From the NCBI GenBank assembly GCA_002746645.1, contig PDPU01000034.1:1-64000 (forward strand): a DNA stretch of 64,000 nt, in the 5' to 3' direction. Within the stretch, counting starts at the first letter, position 1; each line of letters starts with the position of its first letter. The DNA comes from Gammaproteobacteria bacterium (GTDB lineage Bacteria; Pseudomonadota; Gammaproteobacteria; Granulosicoccales; Granulosicoccaceae). The notes under the pieces are model-generated. The model was given only the letters and a program-made list of their open reading frames with translations, made no database searches and was not told the DNA's origin. Positions 18,424 to 26,056 of this stretch are shown in pieces. A program made the translations under genes and the position numbers.

Positions 18424-19806
18424 TCAGACGTTCAGCAGCAGATGCTCGCGTTCCCAGGGACTGATGACTTCGAGAAAGGCGGCTGCCTCCGATTCCTTGA
18501 TGGCACGGTAGATGAGTCCGAACTCCTCGCCGAGAACGGCGTTGACGGGTTCGCTCTGACGGAAGTCCTCGACGGCAACGAGGATGTCGCGTGGCAGGCT
18601 CTGCGGCAACGCGTAGGCATCGCCTTCGAACGCGGGGCGTGGAGCAAGTCTTTCCTCGAGACCGAGAAGCCCGCAGGCAAGGCTGGCGGCAATTGCAAGG
18701 TAGGGGTTGGTGTCCATGCCGACCACACGGTTCTCGATGCGCCGCCCTTCGGGGCTCGATGTCGGCACGCGGAGCCCGACCGTGCGGTTGTCCTGTGACC
18801 ATTCGAGATTGATCGGTGCGGACTCGTTGCGGCGGTAGCGGCGGTAGGAGTTGACGTAGGGAGCGAAGATGCACACGACTGCCGGGGCGTAGGTCTGGAG
18901 GCCGCCGAGGTAGTGGTTGAAGTGATCGGTGGGCTGGTCCTTGTCGTCGTTGAAGATGTTTCTGCCCGTGGCGATGTCGATGACGCTCTGATGGATGTGC
19001 ATGGCGCTGCCGGGCTGGTCTTCCATCGGCTTGGCCATGAAGGTGGCGAAACAGTCGTTCTTGAGTGCAGCTTCCCGAATCAGACGCTTGTAGTAGAACA
19101 CCTGGTCGGCAAGGGTCACGGGATCACCGTGCTGGAGGTTGATCTCGATCTGCCCTGCGCCGCCTTCCTGAATGATCGTGTCGATCTCGAAACCCTGCGC
19201 TTCGGCGTAGTCGTAGATGAGATCGATCACGGGGCCATACTCGTCCACCGCACTCATGCTGTAGGGTTGACGCGCGACCCCCTGGCGGCCGGTACGACCG
19301 ATCGGTGGCTCGATCGGGTAGTCGGGATCGATGTTCGGTTTGGTCAGGTAGAACTCGAGTTCAGGGGCGACGATCGGTTGCCAGCCGTGTTCGGCGTAAC
19401 GGGCCAGCACTCGTTTCAATACGTTTCGCGGCGCATAGCGCAGAAGCTCGCCCTCCTTGGTGCTGACGTCGTGAATGATCTGCAGCGCGATGTCGGACGA
19501 CCAGGGTACGGCGGTGGCCGAGTGAAAGTCGGGTGTCAGCACGAGATCGATCTCGTTCCACTGATCGGGTATTTCGTCGAGGTAGACGTAGTCGCCGGTG
19601 ATGGTCTGGTAGAACATCGTGGGCGGCATGTAGAGACGGTCTTCACGCGCGAACTTGCGCGCGGGCATGGCCTTGCCGCGGGCAAGACCTGCCATGTCGC
19701 CGGCGATGCATTCGACTTCCCCGACGAGGCGCCCGTCAAGCCACTGGAGGGCGGCCTCTGGCAGACGATTCTGCCAGTTGCCTGTTTTCGTGTTGGTGTC
19801 AGCCAT
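18424..19806 (-). CDS. puuA: glutamine synthetase-family gamma-glutamylpolyamine synthetase (PuuA-like 1)
   Basis: Predicted to ligate glutamate to putrescine or a related amine with ATP. The 460-residue protein has the GS fold motifs: ELEFYL, EGGAGQIEINL, the nucleotide-site SAMHIHQSV, the NSYRRY loop, and NRVVGMDTNPYLAIAASLACG near the C-terminus. I start it at the ATG at 19806 (MADTNTKTG), which overlaps the upstream stop by eight bases (ATGGCTGA); longer starts would run far into the amidotransferase gene. The neighbouring PuuB-like oxidase supports polyamine use over true glutamine synthesis. Confidence 0.87.
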   Translation of the reverse strand: MADTNTKTGNWQNRLPEAALQWLDGRLVGEVECIAGDMAGLARGKAMPARKFAREDRLYMPPTMFYQTITGDYVYLDEIPDQWNEIDLVLTPDFHSATAVPWSSDIALQIIHDVSTKEGELLRYAPRNVLKRVLARYAEHGWQPIVAPELEFYLTKPNIDPDYPIEPPIGRTGRQGVARQPYSMSAVDEYGPVIDLIYDYAEAQGFEIDTIIQEGGAGQIEINLQHGDPVTLADQVFYYKRLIREAALKNDCFATFMAKPMEDQPGSAMHIHQSVIDIATGRNIFNDDKDQPTDHFNHYLGGLQTYAPAVVCIFAPYVNSYRRYRRNESAPINLEWSQDNRTVGLRVPTSSPEGRRIENRVVGMDTNPYLAIAASLACGLLGLEERLAPRPAFEGDAYALPQSLPRDILVAVEDFRQSEPVNAVLGEEFGLIYRAIKESEAAAFLEVISPWEREHLLLNV

Positions 19807-20566
19807 GACGCCCATCTGTGGCGCGCTCATCAGCATCTTGTGGCGTTTCCGTTGCTGCCGAGTGCCCGCCCTGCAGATATGCCTTGAAGGTTTCGGCCAC
19901 TGACTCACTATCGAGCGGTATCTCAAGCCGATTCTCGGCCCGCTCACGGATGTCATCGGGAAGATTCATGCCGCGGTATTTCAGGAGTCCGGCCATGAAG
20001 CGTCCGTCGAACTCGGGGTGTGGCTGGATGGTGAGAATGTCGTCACCGTAGGCGAGAGCGGCGTAGCGACAGAAATCGCTGTTGCCGATCACTTCGGCAC
20101 CTTCGGGCAACTCCACCACCTGATCCTGATGGTAGGCCATGATCGACAGGGGTTCGCTGCTTCCGAACACCCTGGGATCAAGCCGGTATTCCCGCTGGCC
20201 GACCGACCAGCCACCGGAGAACTTTTCCACCTTGCCACCGAGTGCCTGGGCGATGATCTGGTGGCCGAAGCAGATGCCGACGAGCCGGATGCGCTTGTCG
20301 TGAATCTCGCGGACGAGGTTCTCGAGCGGGGGTATCCAGTCGTGATCTTCGTAGGCTCCGTAGCGCGAACCCGTGATGAGCCAGGCGTCGCACTCGGTGG
20401 CGCTGTCCGGAAATACACCGTCGACCACGGGGTAGTGGCAGTAGTCGAAGGCTTCTTCGCCGAACAGCAGTTCGAAGAGCTGGTTGTAGTCGGGGTAGTC
20501 GCCGCGCATTTCGTCGGGCGAATGACCGGCCTGAAGGATACCGAGGCGTTTGCGACTTGTCGTCAT
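19799..20566 (-). CDS. class I glutamine amidotransferase
   Basis: A 255-residue stand-alone glutamine amidotransferase. The nucleophile is in GICFGHQ and the His/Glu pair in QPHPEF. It resembles the GMP-synthase-type GATase1 fold rather than the peptidase C26 type of E. coli PuuD. Lying between puuB1 and puuA1 and overlapping the latter by eight bases, it probably acts in the same pathway, for instance by hydrolysing a gamma-glutamyl amide. I start it at the ATG at 20566 (MTTSRKRLGILQ); the frame remains open upstream but that part overlaps puuB1. Confidence 0.82.
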   Translation of the reverse strand: MTTSRKRLGILQAGHSPDEMRGDYPDYNQLFELLFGEEAFDYCHYPVVDGVFPDSATECDAWLITGSRYGAYEDHDWIPPLENLVREIHDKRIRLVGICFGHQIIAQALGGKVEKFSGGWSVGQREYRLDPRVFGSSEPLSIMAYHQDQVVELPEGAEVIGNSDFCRYAALAYGDDILTIQPHPEFDGRFMAGLLKYRGMNLPDDIRERAENRLEIPLDSESVAETFKAYLQGGHSAATETPQDADERATDGRHG

Positions 20567-20648
20567 GATGTCGATGGATCCCGAATGGATGGGGGTGGAG
20601 TCTCTGTTGGCATGTCGTTCGACCCTGTCAGCAGGTCTATTGTTCAAC

Positions 20649-21932
20649 CTAGAAGCCAAGCCGATCGCGCAGCAAGTACCACCAGGAGCCGACCGTGGAA
20701 TAGGGCGCACGGAAGCGCTGACCACCCGGGAACGGGTACCAGGGGAGAGCGGCAAAGCGTGCGAAGCGCTCGTCGTTGCCGTTGATGCCTTCCGCAAGGA
20801 GTCTGCCGTAGAGGTGAGAGCCAGTCACGCCGTGGCCACTGTAGCCCATGGCATGCCAGCAGTTCGCCGACAGTTTGCCGAGTTGCGGCACTCGCGAGAA
20901 GGAGAGGGCGAAGTTGCCGCTCCAGGCGTAGTCGATGCCGACGCCGCGCAGGCTCGGAAACACCTTTTCCATGTTGGGGCGGAGTTTGGCAACGATGTCC
21001 TTCGGGTCGACGCCGCCGTAGACGGTGCCACCACCGAAGAGCAGGCGCTTGTCGGCCGAGAGGCGGTAGTAGTCGAGAATGTAGCGTACGTCCTCGACAC
21101 AGGCGTCGGTCGGCAGCAGCGCATGGGCACGTTCTTCACCCAGCGGCTCCGTCGCCAGAACCTGAGTGGAAACGGGCATGACTCTCGGTTCGAGTTCGGG
21201 CACCGCCTTGCCGAGGTAGGCATTGCCGGTGAGAATGAGTGTGTTGCAGCGTACGCGGCCCGTGTCGGTGAAGACTTCCGGCTGCGTCTGATCCTGGGCG
21301 ATGCGGTTGACGTGTGTCTGCTCGTGGATCCTGCCGCCGCGCTTTTCGACGGCCGCCGCTTCTCCGAGGGCGAGGTTCAGCGGATGGATGTGACCGCCGC
21401 TGTGATCGACCATGCCGCCGGCGTAGACGTCCGACACGACGTATTGCTGCAAGGCGTCGCGATCGAGCAGTTCATGGTCGTCCATGCCGTGCTTTCGCCA
21501 CAGCGCCTGTTTTTCCTTGAACTCACGCAGGTGTCGAGCGTGGAAACCGACGTAGACGTTCTTTTCCTTGAGGTCGCATTCGATGCTGTGCTCGCTGATG
21601 AAATGGCGGATGATGGCGTTGCCTTCGGTGACGAGCGAGCCGACGAAGTCCGCCGTGTCGTGTCCGTAGCGGCGTTCGATGGTGTCGAGGCTTGCATTGA
21701 GGCCGTTGACGATCTGCCCGCCGTTGCGCCCCGATGCCCCCCAGCCGACCTTGGCGCCTTCGAGCATGGTCACCTCGCGCCCGGCATCCTGCAGGTGAAG
21801 CGCAGCCGAGAGGCCACTGAATCCCGCGCCGACGATGCAGACGTCACAGTCAAGGTCGCCATCGAGGTGAGGGCGCTCGGGAGTCGGGTTGGCGCTGGCT
21901 GCGTAGTAGCTGGTGGTGTGTTCGACAGGCAT
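20649..21932 (-). CDS. puuB: FAD-dependent gamma-glutamylpolyamine oxidase (PuuB-like 1)
   Basis: A 427-residue DAO-family flavoprotein with the dinucleotide motif VCIVGAGFSGLSAA near residue 30 and the family block VGWGASGRNGGQIVNG. PuuB oxidises gamma-glutamylputrescine to gamma-glutamyl-aminobutyraldehyde with release of ammonia and peroxide. It is first in the run puuB1-amidotransferase-puuA1 and divergent from the hisD-like gene; a perfect TATAAT reads toward it about 80 bases upstream. The exact amine substrate is inferred from context. Confidence 0.87.
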   Translation of the reverse strand: MPVEHTTSYYAASANPTPERPHLDGDLDCDVCIVGAGFSGLSAALHLQDAGREVTMLEGAKVGWGASGRNGGQIVNGLNASLDTIERRYGHDTADFVGSLVTEGNAIIRHFISEHSIECDLKEKNVYVGFHARHLREFKEKQALWRKHGMDDHELLDRDALQQYVVSDVYAGGMVDHSGGHIHPLNLALGEAAAVEKRGGRIHEQTHVNRIAQDQTQPEVFTDTGRVRCNTLILTGNAYLGKAVPELEPRVMPVSTQVLATEPLGEERAHALLPTDACVEDVRYILDYYRLSADKRLLFGGGTVYGGVDPKDIVAKLRPNMEKVFPSLRGVGIDYAWSGNFALSFSRVPQLGKLSANCWHAMGYSGHGVTGSHLYGRLLAEGINGNDERFARFAALPWYPFPGGQRFRAPYSTVGSWWYLLRDRLGF

Positions 21933-22012
21933 GGTGAATAGTTGGAACTCAGTGGTTGTGGCGTTTTTTCTTCGAGCCCTCCCGACAGGCGATTCGGGCG
22001 ACCCGCCACGCC

Positions 22013-22041
22013 ATTATATGCCGAGAGGGCAGCAACGGCGA
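22013..22041 (-). promoter_or_regulatory. candidate sigma70 promoter of puuB1 block
   Basis: On the - strand a perfect -10 TATAAT (22018 down to 22013) has a weak -35 TCGCCG (22041 down to 22036) 17 bases upstream. Transcription would start near 22006 and give a leader of about 70 bases. The weak -35 suggests that an activator may be needed. Confidence 0.5.
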
Positions 22042-22057
22042 GCGATGGTTGCGGCGG

Positions 22058-22063
22058 TATACT
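22058..22063 (+). promoter_or_regulatory. candidate -10 element just before the hisD-like start
   Basis: TATACT ends seven bases before the ATG at 22070, so a transcript from it would begin at or near the start codon (leaderless). No good -35 or extended -10 is visible, so this is only a candidate. Confidence 0.3.
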
Positions 22064-22069
22064 TTCAGC

Positions 22070-23572
22070 ATGAATTCGCGTGATTACCCCGACATTTCCC
22101 TGCACGAACTCGCGACACTTTCACCCGATGAACGTACTCGTCTGCTGTTGCGTGTCGAAGACGAACTCGAGCCATTCATCGAGAAGGTGCGGCCGCTGAT
22201 CGACGAAGTCGCTGCTGAAGGCGATGCTGCACTTGCGCGTCATGCCGCCCGCTTCGATGGTGCAGAAGGACTTGACGCCGACGCCATCGCCGTCGGCAGA
22301 CAGGAGTTCGATCGCGCCTTCGACGAACTCGACAGTGCCGACATCGACACCATGAGCTACGCGGCCGACAATATCCGGCGTTACCACGAGGCACAGATGC
22401 CGGGTGAGTTCTGGATGAAGGAGATTCGCCCCGGTGTGCTCGTCGGTGAGCGTTTCACGCCGATCAACGCCGTGGCCTGCTATTCGCCACGTGGCAAGGG
22501 TTCCTTTCCGGTGGTGACGCTCATGACCGCGATTCCGGCGGCGGTTGCCGGTGTTCGTTTGCCGATCATCCTGACGCCGGCGATGCCCGATGGTTCGGTG
22601 GAGCCTGCCACGCTCGTTGCCGCGCGTCTTGCCGGTGTCGAGGCGGTGTTCAAGGCGGGTGGTGCCTCGGCCGTGGCGGCGGCTGCCTACGGTACCGCCA
22701 GCATTCCGAAGTGTGATCGCATCGAGGGGCCCGGCAGTCCCTGGCTCATGGCCGCAAAGCGCGTGCTCGCCAATCGTATCGACGGTGGGTTGCCGGCAGG
22801 CCCGACTGAAACCATCATCCTTGCGGACCCTACGGCCGACCCTGCCATCGCCGCGCTCGACATGTGCATCGAGTCCGAGCACGGCCCCGACGGCAGTGCG
22901 TTTCTGGTCACCTGGGATCGTGGTCTTGCCGAGGCGGTACGCGCCGGGATTCCGGGCTACTGGAATCATCAGAGCGATACGCTGGCCGGCTATTCGGCGA
23001 CGGTGCTTTCAGGCCCGCGCGGAGGCATCGTGCTTGCCGCCGACGCCGAAGACGCCTACCGTTTCATCAACGATTACGCGCCCGAACACTGTCAGGTGCT
23101 GTCGAAAACGCCCTTCGAACACCTCGCTCACATCACCGAGGCGGCCGAGATCCTGCTCGGCGAGCACGCACCCGGCACACTCGCGAACTATCTCATGGGT
23201 CCGAACTGCGTGTTGCCGACCTCGGGCGCGGCGCGCACGCACTCGCCGCTCGGCGTGCACAACTTCCTGAAAAGTGCCTCGGTGGGGCACGTCACGGCAG
23301 CGGGCTATGCCGAACTCGCCCCCCACGCACATCGCTTCGCAAAGCTCGAGGGATTTGACGGGCATGCCAACGCGGTGTCGTCGTTGCGCGAAGGTGCGGG
23401 TTTGCACGAAATGGGGATCGTTGCCGGGGATGCCGGGGATGCCGGGGATGCCGGGGATGCCGGGGATGCCGGGAGTGACGGGAGTGACGGGAGTGACGAA
23501 GTGGGCAGCGACAAGCCGGAGGCGGCAATCGACGAGGGTGGCGAGCGCAATTCAGGCGAGGGCGCAGCGTGA
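22070..23572 (+). CDS. histidinol dehydrogenase-superfamily protein with altered active site
   Basis: The 500-residue protein aligns along its length with HisD (GGASAVAAAAYGT, EGPGSPW, PAGPTETIILAD, APEH, VLPTSG). The catalytic Glu339-His340 pair and a zinc-ligand histidine (His271) are kept, as is His432. However, the HisD zinc ligand Gln (E. coli 259) is Glu268, the ligand Asp (360) is Asn373, and the substrate-binding His (367) is Cys380. This argues against histidinol as substrate. HisD paralogues such as the sulfopropanediol dehydrogenase HpsN are known. No other his gene is nearby. After residue 450 an Ala-Gly-Asp/Gly-Ser-Asp repeat tail follows. The ATG at 22070 gives the family-like N-terminus. 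It is coupled to the tusE-like gene. Confidence 0.85.
   Translation: MNSRDYPDISLHELATLSPDERTRLLLRVEDELEPFIEKVRPLIDEVAAEGDAALARHAARFDGAEGLDADAIAVGRQEFDRAFDELDSADIDTMSYAADNIRRYHEAQMPGEFWMKEIRPGVLVGERFTPINAVACYSPRGKGSFPVVTLMTAIPAAVAGVRLPIILTPAMPDGSVEPATLVAARLAGVEAVFKAGGASAVAAAAYGTASIPKCDRIEGPGSPWLMAAKRVLANRIDGGLPAGPTETIILADPTADPAIAALDMCIESEHGPDGSAFLVTWDRGLAEAVRAGIPGYWNHQSDTLAGYSATVLSGPRGGIVLAADAEDAYRFINDYAPEHCQVLSKTPFEHLAHITEAAEILLGEHAPGTLANYLMGPNCVLPTSGAARTHSPLGVHNFLKSASVGHVTAAGYAELAPHAHRFAKLEGFDGHANAVSSLREGAGLHEMGIVAGDAGDAGDAGDAGDAGSDGSDGSDEVGSDKPEAAIDEGGERNSGEGAA
23423..23497. repeat. 9-bp tandem repeats in the tail of the hisD-like gene
   Basis: Five perfect copies of GCCGGGGAT (23423-23467, Ala-Gly-Asp) pass into GGGAGTGAC-type units (Gly-Ser-Asp) up to 23497. 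The unit is a multiple of three, so copy-number change would only lengthen or shorten the acidic C-terminal tail. Confidence 0.95.
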
Positions 23573-23910
23573 GCGCGTTGATCGATTCGCTCGAGACGGA
23601 TCGCGAAGGCTACCTTCGCCACCGCGAAGACTGGTGCCGCGAACTGGCCGAGGAACTGGCCGCGGCAGATGGCATCACACTGACGGAGGCGCACTGGGAA
23701 GTCATCGGCTTTCTGCAGGAATACCACGACAACTACGAGATTGCGCCTGCCATGCGCATCCTCACCAAGCAGATGGGCAAGCGCTTCGGCAAGGAAAAGG
23801 GCAACAGCAGGTATCTCTACGAGCTGTTTCCGCGGGGGCCTGCAAGACAGGCCAGTCGCTACGCGGGTCTGCCGAAACCGACGGGTTGCACAAGCCGTCG
23901 GGCCATGTAG
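23569..23910 (+). CDS. tusE: TusE/DsrC-family sulfur carrier protein
   Basis: A 113-residue protein with the family C-terminus GLPKPTGC. TusE relays persulfide sulfur to tRNA 2-thiouridine synthesis; DsrC works in sulfite reduction. The distal reactive cysteine is Cys107, but the position 11 residues before it, which is the second cysteine in DsrC, is Ser96, so this is the TusE-like class. The family cysteine is normally next to last; here six more residues (TSRRAM) follow it. The GTG start overlaps the stop of the hisD-like gene (GTGA). TusBCD are not in view. Confidence 0.87.
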   Translation: MSALIDSLETDREGYLRHREDWCRELAEELAAADGITLTEAHWEVIGFLQEYHDNYEIAPAMRILTKQMGKRFGKEKGNSRYLYELFPRGPARQASRYAGLPKPTGCTSRRAM

Positions 23911-24065
23911 GCTGAACGAGCAGTCGGCTGTGTGCGTTGCATGACATGAAACGACAGGTCACGCAAGCCGATGGGTCACGCACGAGGATGGGGTATGCAG
24001 GCCCCGGGACCGGGTAGGCATCCCGTTACCGGTGCATGACGTCGAACAGATCGATTGCCTGCCTG

Positions 24066-24551
24066 CTATCGTTGCATGCTCGCGGTCGGTGGTATTGCCG
24101 ATACCAGCAGAAGTTCATACAGGATCAAGCCCGCATACATCCCCACGAGCGCGGCCAGTAGCGAACGCGCGCGCCAGCGTCCGAACAGCTTGAGGTTTCC
24201 CGTGGCCACGAGCAGCACGGCGGGAACGGCGGTGAGGAACATTTTCACACCGGCGAACAGCCAGACGCTTTGCTGCAGCATGAGATCCATGAAGGGATTG
24301 ATCTCACGACCACCGTTGGCAATGAGAGTCAGCGTCATAACCGAGTCGGTAATCGACAGAAGGACGAGCAGGAGTGCCATCGCGATCACGCCGAAGTCGA
24401 AGTGATCGATGATGGGGAAGTGGCGGTCTTCAAGGCGACGCCCCTGCACACGCCGGCGGAGCGTGACCGTTCCCGCCAGCGTCTGCAGGGAGTAGCGCCG
24501 CCGGTCGCCTGTGTCGCGGCGCTCTGTGTGTTCGAAGGTCATGACTGTCAT
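24066..24551 (-). CDS. small membrane protein, DUF5658-like
   Basis: A 161-residue protein with an Arg-rich hydrophilic N-terminus of about 45 residues and then four hydrophobic helices (beginning FGVIAMALLLVLLSITDSVMTL). The stretch with DSVMTLTLIANGGREINPFM resembles DUF5658 membrane proteins. Its function is unknown. It is convergent with the tusE-like gene. Two overlapping 10-bp palindromes lie just upstream of its start. Confidence 0.7.
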   Translation of the reverse strand: MTVMTFEHTERRDTGDRRRYSLQTLAGTVTLRRRVQGRRLEDRHFPIIDHFDFGVIAMALLLVLLSITDSVMTLTLIANGGREINPFMDLMLQQSVWLFAGVKMFLTAVPAVLLVATGNLKLFGRWRARSLLAALVGMYAGLILYELLLVSAIPPTASMQR

Positions 24552-24567
24552 GCGCGCATCATAATGG

Positions 24568-24583
24568 GAAGCGCTTCATGAAG
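24568..24583. promoter_or_regulatory. two overlapping palindromes upstream of the DUF5658-like gene
   Basis: GAAGCGCTTC (24568-24577) and CTTCATGAAG (24574-24583) are perfect 10-bp palindromes sharing four bases. They lie 17-32 bases upstream of the start codon, a plausible operator position, but no regulator can be named. Confidence 0.3.
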
Positions 24584-24626
24584 TCTTGACGGGGGTCGGA
24601 TTTTCGGTGGCCGTGGGGCGGTGCGA

Positions 24627-26042
24627 TCATTTTTCCCGAAGCCGATGAAACGCCATGGCGAGCGCCATCGCGGCACCACCCAGGGTTTCTCCGATCGGCA
24701 GCCGCAGGTGCCGCAGGCGACTCAGTGTCTCGAAACGCTGGCTTTCGCCGTGAAGATGATCGGCGAGTACCTCGGCAAGGATGTGCGAGCTTGCCATGCC
24801 ATGTCCCGAGTACCCCTGGGCGAAGAGGATGTTGCCGGGTAGCTGTCCGATGATCGGGATGCGGTTCGGCACGATGGCGGCCTTGCCGGTCCAGGCGTAG
24901 TCAACGGCGATGCCGGCAAGGCTCGGAAACACCCGTTCGAGTGCGGGCCGGAGGTTCGTCGCCACATCCGGAATCTCGCGCCCGGTGTAGTTGGTGCCGC
25001 CACCGAACATGAGCCGGTGGTCGGCCGTCAGGCGATAGTAGTCGAGCACCATGCGGCTGTCGTAGACGGCCACGTTGTCGCGAATGAGTTGTCGCGCGCG
25101 GTCTTCGCCAAGTGGCTCGGTGACGAGGTTGCCCAGCACGGCCGGAAACACGAACCCCGAGAGCTGACGTGGCAACAGTCGGTGATAGGCGTTGCCGGCA
25201 AGTACGAGGCGTTCGGCACGCACTTCACCGTGTGACGTGCGGGCAATGACTGGCGCGCTCGCCGTGCGCTCGATTTCGTTTCCGTGTGCCGCCGATGTCG
25301 GTGCCTGTCTTGACGATGAGACGGACAACGTGCGCAAGGCCGGGCGAGTCGGTGCTCGATGTCCGGGTGGTTCAAGGCGCGAGGCCGTCGACTCGATCGA
25401 CATCACCTCGGTCTGCTCGTGGATGCGTACACCGAGCGAGGCTGCCGCTGCCGCTTCCCCGAGGCACAGATTCAGCGAGTGCAGATGGAAATTGCGGCGA
25501 TTCAGAATGGCACCGGCATACAGTGGTGTGGCGAGTTGCTCGTGCACCTGATCGCGATCGAGCCATGTCACCTCATCGGCGAGTCCCGCAGCACGCGCTT
25601 CGTCGAGCGTAGCCTCGAGTTCCGGCACATGTGCTGCGTTCCAGGCCGTGAACAGGTGGCCGTGCGTGAGATCGCAGTCGATGCCGTAGCGGGCAACCCG
25701 CCTTTCGATGATCTCGTGGCCGTGCCAGCGAAGCCACCGCAGCGTGTCTTCGGCGTGTTCACGGCCATGACGCCGGGTGAGCTGCCTGAGCATCGCGGCA
25801 TCACCCGAGAGGCTGCCCGTGACCTGACCGCCGTTGCGGCCTGTTGCGCCCCAGCCGATGCGGTTGGCCTCGAGAAGCACCACTTCGCTGCCACGCTCGG
25901 CAAGTTCGACGGCTGTCGCCACGCCGGTCATGCCGCCACCGATGATCAGTACATCGGTGGCGACGGATTCCTCGAGCGTGGGATAACGCTCGTCACGGTT
26001 GCAGCTTGCGCTGTAGTAGTTGTCGATGCGCTCGGCCGGCAT
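24627..26042 (-). CDS. FAD-dependent gamma-glutamylpolyamine oxidase (PuuB-like 2)
   Basis: A second DAO-family flavoprotein (471 residues), with VLIIGGGMTGVATAVELA near residue 32 and IGWGATGRNGGQVTG. It differs from PuuB1 by an insert of roughly 40 residues around position 215-255, rich in Arg/Thr/Ser/Pro. It follows puuA2 by only 14 bases and closes the potFHIG-puuA2-puuB2 run, so it probably oxidises the gamma-glutamyl product of PuuA2. A second pair could handle a different amine, such as spermidine or diaminopropane; that is inference. Confidence 0.85.
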   Translation of the reverse strand: MPAERIDNYYSASCNRDERYPTLEESVATDVLIIGGGMTGVATAVELAERGSEVVLLEANRIGWGATGRNGGQVTGSLSGDAAMLRQLTRRHGREHAEDTLRWLRWHGHEIIERRVARYGIDCDLTHGHLFTAWNAAHVPELEATLDEARAAGLADEVTWLDRDQVHEQLATPLYAGAILNRRNFHLHSLNLCLGEAAAAASLGVRIHEQTEVMSIESTASRLEPPGHRAPTRPALRTLSVSSSRQAPTSAAHGNEIERTASAPVIARTSHGEVRAERLVLAGNAYHRLLPRQLSGFVFPAVLGNLVTEPLGEDRARQLIRDNVAVYDSRMVLDYYRLTADHRLMFGGGTNYTGREIPDVATNLRPALERVFPSLAGIAVDYAWTGKAAIVPNRIPIIGQLPGNILFAQGYSGHGMASSHILAEVLADHLHGESQRFETLSRLRHLRLPIGETLGGAAMALAMAFHRLREK

Positions 26043-26056
26043 GAATTCGGCGCCAT

